From Alistipes sp. (lineage in GTDB: Bacteria; Bacteroidota; Bacteroidia; Bacteroidales; Rikenellaceae): a stretch of 64,000 nucleotides of DNA. A program made the position numbers and the translations under genes. Shown here piece by piece: positions 61,332 to 64,000 of the stretch. The DNA lies in the NCBI GenBank assembly GCA_017465575.1, contig JAFTVX010000011.1, forward strand, positions 1-64,000, in the 5' to 3' direction. The notes under the pieces are model-generated. The model ran no database searches, was not told the DNA's origin, and saw only the letters and a list, made by a program, of their open reading frames with translations. Position 1 is the stretch's first letter, and each line of letters starts with the position of its first letter.

Positions 61332-62293
61332 ACTTCCTGAATTAGAGGTACTACTACAGAGTTTCCTGCCTGCTTGTAGCAAGCCGAGAAAGGTATATTT
61401 GACGGGAACTGATATGTGCTTGGGAAGCCTTGGAAGTTTAGACACTCCTTCGGTGATAACTTGCGAATACCCGCCTTTGTCAGTATCAAAGGTACATTAT
61501 GACCACCTGTACCCATATTAGCAGTTAGGGTTGGGCATACTGAACTCTTATTCTCTCGGACATATACTCGTCGCCATTGATAGATTGTATCCATAGATAC
61601 GATGCCCTGTTTCAACTCATCGAAGTGGCTCATCCTTTCACTATAGAACAGCTTTGGATTACTCTCATCTGCATTGATACACTCGTGTATGTTATGAGTT
61701 AAAGCAACCTTGCTTGGAAATGTGAACGATGCGTGGTTATGTACCCGTTCCAAATCAAAGCACACGATGAAGATACGCTCTCTATGCTGTGGAACATTGG
61801 CATATTCCATTGCGTTCATTACCTTGTCATACACTACATAGTTGAGGTCTTCGAGCGTTTTCTTGATAACCTTGAAGGTGTTACCATTATCGTGTCCTTT
61901 GAGGTTCTTGACATTCTCCAAGAACACAGCCTTGGGTCTATGCCTCTTGATGATGTCCGCTACATCGAAGAATAAAGTACCGCGGGTGTCTTCAAAACCT
62001 TTCTGATAGCCTGCAATAGAGAATGCTTGACAAGGGAAGCCACCACATAGCAAATCGAAACGCTCGGGGATTGCGCCCTTAACAGCCTCGTCTGTTATAT
62101 CGCCGTAAGGGGTTTCTCCGAAGTTGTAAGCGTATGTCTTCTGCGCGTTACTATCCCACTCTGATGAGAATACACATTCTCCGCCGATGTTCTGACAGGC
62201 GATACGGAAACCTCCAATACCGGCGAATAAGTCGATAAATGTAAAGGTGGGATTGTTAGGGGTCGGGAAGGGTATAGGTCTCGTCGCCATCAC
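61292..62293 (-). CDS. DNA (cytosine-5)-methyltransferase
   Basis: 333 residues with the ordered C5-methylase motifs: I FIDLFAGIGGF (19-29), IV GGFPCQAFS with the nucleophile C88, VI ENV (126-128), VIII QHRERIF (169-175), a short target-recognition region, then IX (LSPKECLNFQGFP) and X (YKQAGNSVVVPL). It should protect host DNA from the adjacent restriction enzyme. The recognition sequence cannot be told from the sequence by eye. Its mRNA has a leader of about 270 nt with several hairpins. Confidence 0.95.
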   Translation of the reverse strand: MMATRPIPFPTPNNPTFTFIDLFAGIGGFRIACQNIGGECVFSSEWDSNAQKTYAYNFGETPYGDITDEAVKGAIPERFDLLCGGFPCQAFSIAGYQKGFEDTRGTLFFDVADIIKRHRPKAVFLENVKNLKGHDNGNTFKVIKKTLEDLNYVVYDKVMNAMEYANVPQHRERIFIVCFDLERVHNHASFTFPSKVALTHNIHECINADESNPKLFYSERMSHFDELKQGIVSMDTIYQWRRVYVRENKSSVCPTLTANMGTGGHNVPLILTKAGIRKLSPKECLNFQGFPSTYQFPSNIPFSACYKQAGNSVVVPLIQEVCQQIYTVLSERS

Positions 62294-62560
62294 TTATAAG
62301 GTGTTATAGCCTTATTCACGCGAGCAACAAGAAAGGCGCAAATCCGTTCGTAATTGCCCATCTAACTCCGTTAGCCGACCAAAGCATTGTAGGTAGATAA
62401 GCACGAACGGTTCACGCCCAATGGACGCGAACCTCCGTCGCTTATTCTCTCCTACATTATAAATTGGTCGTTCACGGAGTAGAGAATAAGAACTCAAAGT
62501 TCTATAAATATATGTAAATCAAATAATTATATCTATTTCTTTCTTCAATAGTATGTATTT
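62294..62560 (-). promoter_or_regulatory. Structured 5' leader of the restriction-modification operon
   Basis: Three stems are visible in this stretch, which has no credible gene. Stem A: CTTATTCTCT (62441-62450) with AGAGAATAAG (62481-62490). Stem B: GGTTCACGCCC (62409-62419) with GGACGCGAACC (62423-62433). Stem C: CCGTTCGT (62344-62351) with ACGAACGG (62403-62410), shutting off stem B by two shared bases. It may be a regulatory RNA leader or the remains of a recombination site. Confidence 0.5.
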
Positions 62561-62567
62561 AGTGTAC

Positions 62568-62599
62568 CAAAGATAGTAATAACTATCCATCTTCGCAAC
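62568..62599 (-). promoter_or_regulatory. Probable promoter of the restriction-modification operon
   Basis: Minus strand -7 TATCTTTG (62568-62575) and -33-like GTTG (62596-62599), spacer 20 bp. Confidence 0.6.
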
Positions 62600-62637
62600 T
62601 CTATACTTGAAAATTTTAAATTTTAATTCAACCTAAA

Positions 62638-62736
62638 CTATTCAGTCTCAACCTCGGCAATCAAACGCTTGACCGCATCGAGGTTATTAACCTTAACGAT
62701 GCGACCATAATACTCCAAATAACAGGTGATGGTATT
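62638..62736 (-). pseudogene. C-terminal remnant of an unknown protein gene
   Basis: A minus-strand frame of 32 codons reads NTITCYLEYYGRIVKVNN, continues LDAVKRLIAEVETE and ends in TAG. It has host-like codons (GTCGCATCG, GAGGTTGAG) and is preceded in frame by TAA with no start. It looks like the tail of a gene cut off by an insertion or deletion. The family is not recognised. Confidence 0.4.
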
Positions 62737-62874
62737 TTATGTTAGTGTCGGCTATAATTTGAGAATATCGATATCTATGCACCCGGATAAGCCGAACCTC
62801 CCAATGTACTACAAATATAGTAATAATTTATTGAAAATCAAAGGATTTGATAAAGTTTTTTTTTGATAAAGATG

Positions 62875-62926
62875 TGAGCTGTTGACGGGGCTTGCCTTCG
62901 GCATTTTGAACTGTTGACGAGACTTG
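62875..62926. repeat. Two duplicated fragments of the tRNA-Thr 3' end
   Basis: TGAGCTGTTGACGGGGCTTG (62875-62894; 19 of 20 bases) and TGAACTGTTGACGAGACTTG (62907-62926; 18 of 20) match the last 20 bases of the tRNA gene region at 63095-63114, in direct orientation. Such copies are left when elements integrate at a tRNA 3' end. Confidence 0.75.
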
Positions 62927-62972
62927 CCTTCGCTACGCTCGGCTTGCCTCACCGCTGCCGCGGGGGCGCTAT

Positions 62973-63096
62973 CAAAGAATTAAAAGCAAGCCGCTATGCG
63001 GTAATCTGCCGTTTATATATACCGCTTTATGCAAGCATAGCAGTATATATAAACGACAAATGCCACCTTACGGTGGCACTTGCTTTTAATTCTTTG
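62973..63096. repeat. Large cruciform abutting the tRNA-Thr 3' end
   Basis: The outer stem is 18 perfect bp, CAAAGAATTAAAAGCAAG (62973-62990) with its inverse at 63079-63096. Inside lie three hairpins: CCGC-TAT-GCGG (62991-63001), a long arm CGTTTATATATACCGCTTT... (63010-63032) with its inverse at 63035-63055, and TGCCACC-TTAC-GGTGGCA (63061-63078). The right arm ends at the base next to the tRNA discriminator. It could terminate tRNA transcription or be a small mobile element. Confidence 0.8.
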
Positions 63097-63168
<72 letters not shown>

Positions 63169-63204
63169 AATAACCTTAAACCTTTACTCCTATGAAAGAG
63201 TGCA

Positions 63205-63235
63205 CAAAAGTACTCCTTTTTTTTGAATCTGCAAA
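63205..63235 (-). promoter_or_regulatory. Promoter of tRNA-Thr
   Basis: Minus strand -7 TACTTTTG (63205-63212) and -33 TTTG (63232-63235), spacer 19 bp, about 37 bp upstream of the mature tRNA 5' end. Confidence 0.75.
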
Positions 63236-63326
63236 TTTTTTGGAGCGAAAAGTCTAAAAATTTTTAAAAATTGCTCAATTTATCTCCGTTTGCCTATCGA
63301 TACCTATATATAATACCACGCGCAGG

Positions 63327-64000
63327 TTACTCCTGCAAGGCACGCCAGAGCATATCTTTAAGCTGTGTGATATTCATATTTGCCACAGACGAGATAAATA
63401 TCGACTCGATGCCATCAGGTAGATGCGCCTTCATCTGCTCCATAAGCTCGTCGTCGAGCATATCGCACTTGGTGATAGCGAGCAGACGGCGCTTGTCGAG
63501 CAACTCGGGGTTATACTGCGTAAGCTCGCCGAGCAACACCTCATAGTCGGCAGCGATATCGTCGCTATCGGCGGGCACCATAAAGAGCAGTACCGAGTTA
63601 CGCTCGATATGTCTTAGGAAGCGAGTACCGAGACCCTTGCCCTCGTGAGCGCCCTCGATAATACCGGGGATATCTGCCATAACGAACGAGTGGTCGTCAC
63701 GCACCGAGACGATGCCGAGGTTGGGCTCCAAGGTGGTGAAGGCGTAGTTGGCAATCTTAGGCTTGGCAGCCGAGACTACCGACAACAGAGTAGACTTACC
63801 CGCATTGGGGAAGCCCACAAGACCTACATCGGCAAGTACCTTAAGCTCAAGGATAAAGGCGCCCTCCTTGCCCTCCTCGCCAGGCTGTGCATAGCGTGGT
63901 GTCTGGTTGGTAGCTGTGCGGAAGTGCCAGTTGCCAAGACCGCCACGACCACCCTTGAGCAGAATGAGCTGTTCGCCGTGCTCGGTAACCTCGCCGACAA
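63327..64000 (-). CDS. obgE: GTPase ObgE/CgtA, N-terminus beyond the window
   Basis: Partial: the frame continues to the window edge. The visible part starts within the Obg fold ([35 protein letters not shown]). The G domain follows: GFPNAGKST (G1), [16 protein letters not shown] (G3), TKCD (G4), and [16 protein letters not shown] (G5 region). It is an essential GTPase of 50S maturation and stress signalling. The C-terminal OCT domain of some homologues is absent, as the protein ends soon after the G domain. Confidence 0.95.
   Translation of the reverse strand, partial: VGEVTEHGEQLILLKGGRGGLGNWHFRTATNQTPRYAQPGEEGKEGAFILELKVLADVGLVGFPNAGKSTLLSVVSAAKPKIANYAFTTLEPNLGIVSVRDDHSFVMADIPGIIEGAHEGKGLGTRFLRHIERNSVLLFMVPADSDDIAADYEVLLGELTQYNPELLDKRRLLAITKCDMLDDELMEQMKAHLPDGIESIFISSVANMNITQLKDMLWRALQE

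Noticed and set aside
62312..62497. 61-codon frame in the leader of the methyltransferase gene, a possible control protein
   Set aside because: No helix-turn-helix pattern, and it is spanned by strong RNA stems; more likely non-coding leader.

Overview
The window is a chromosomal segment of a Bacteroidales bacterium. The evidence is the Bacteroidetes promoter signature (TTTG, 19-20 bp, then TAnnTTTG) in front of many genes, weak Shine-Dalgarno sites, many BACON-type and SusE/F-like lipoproteins with acidic residues after the lipobox cysteine, a short primary sigma factor, and a type B fumarate reductase/succinate dehydrogenase. Two futalosine-pathway menaquinone genes (mqnA, mqnE) and a UbiX-like prenyltransferase suggest a Rikenellaceae/Alistipes-like lineage rather than Bacteroides. 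The genus is an inference that the sequence alone cannot settle.

Layout. 0-0.5 kb: tandem rRNA promoters pointing left; the window seems to begin just upstream of a 16S rRNA gene. 0.6-7.2 kb: an Fe-S repair protein (Ric), then a membrane TPR regulator followed by DUF3244 protein, a catalytically altered C10 (streptopain-like) lipoprotein and an orphan lipoprotein. 7.6-15.7 kb: mostly housekeeping genes (MFS transporter, TPR protein, era, rpoD, efp, ubiX-like, polysaccharide deacetylase). 15.8-24.9 kb: DUF4837 lipoprotein, then a tandem array of five related surface lipoproteins built from BACON domains and a repeated beta-rich domain of about 110-130 residues. 25-50 kb: PfkB kinase, ygiQ, rluD, an mqnE gene fused to a membrane-anchored PASTA protein, lptF/G, tgt, a glycosyltransferase, an ECF sigma factor, rsmG, DUF4954, trxB, rnz, a SpoU methyltransferase, pdxA, thrS, infC, a lipocalin and the sdhCAB operon. 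50-58.5 kb: folate cyclo-ligase, two more lipoproteins of the array family flanking a three-part CotH-type lipoprotein, corA and mqnA. 59-64 kb: rpmE2, a tandem intergenic duplication, a type II restriction-modification pair with a long structured leader, and a tRNA-Thr with duplicated 3'-end fragments next to a large cruciform; the window ends inside obgE.

The intergenic DNA is unusual. It carries (i) modular, degenerate word-like repeats recurring in at least eight gaps, (ii) a 193-196 bp element with paired ends found twice, directly upstream of era and of a lipoprotein gene, (iii) four long hairpins sharing an apical stem at gene ends, and (iv) a further REP-like element. The strongest candidates for undescribed biology are the repeated lipoprotein domain family, the MqnE-PASTA fusion, the C10 pseudo-peptidase, the paired-end element, and the cruciform beside tRNA-Thr.
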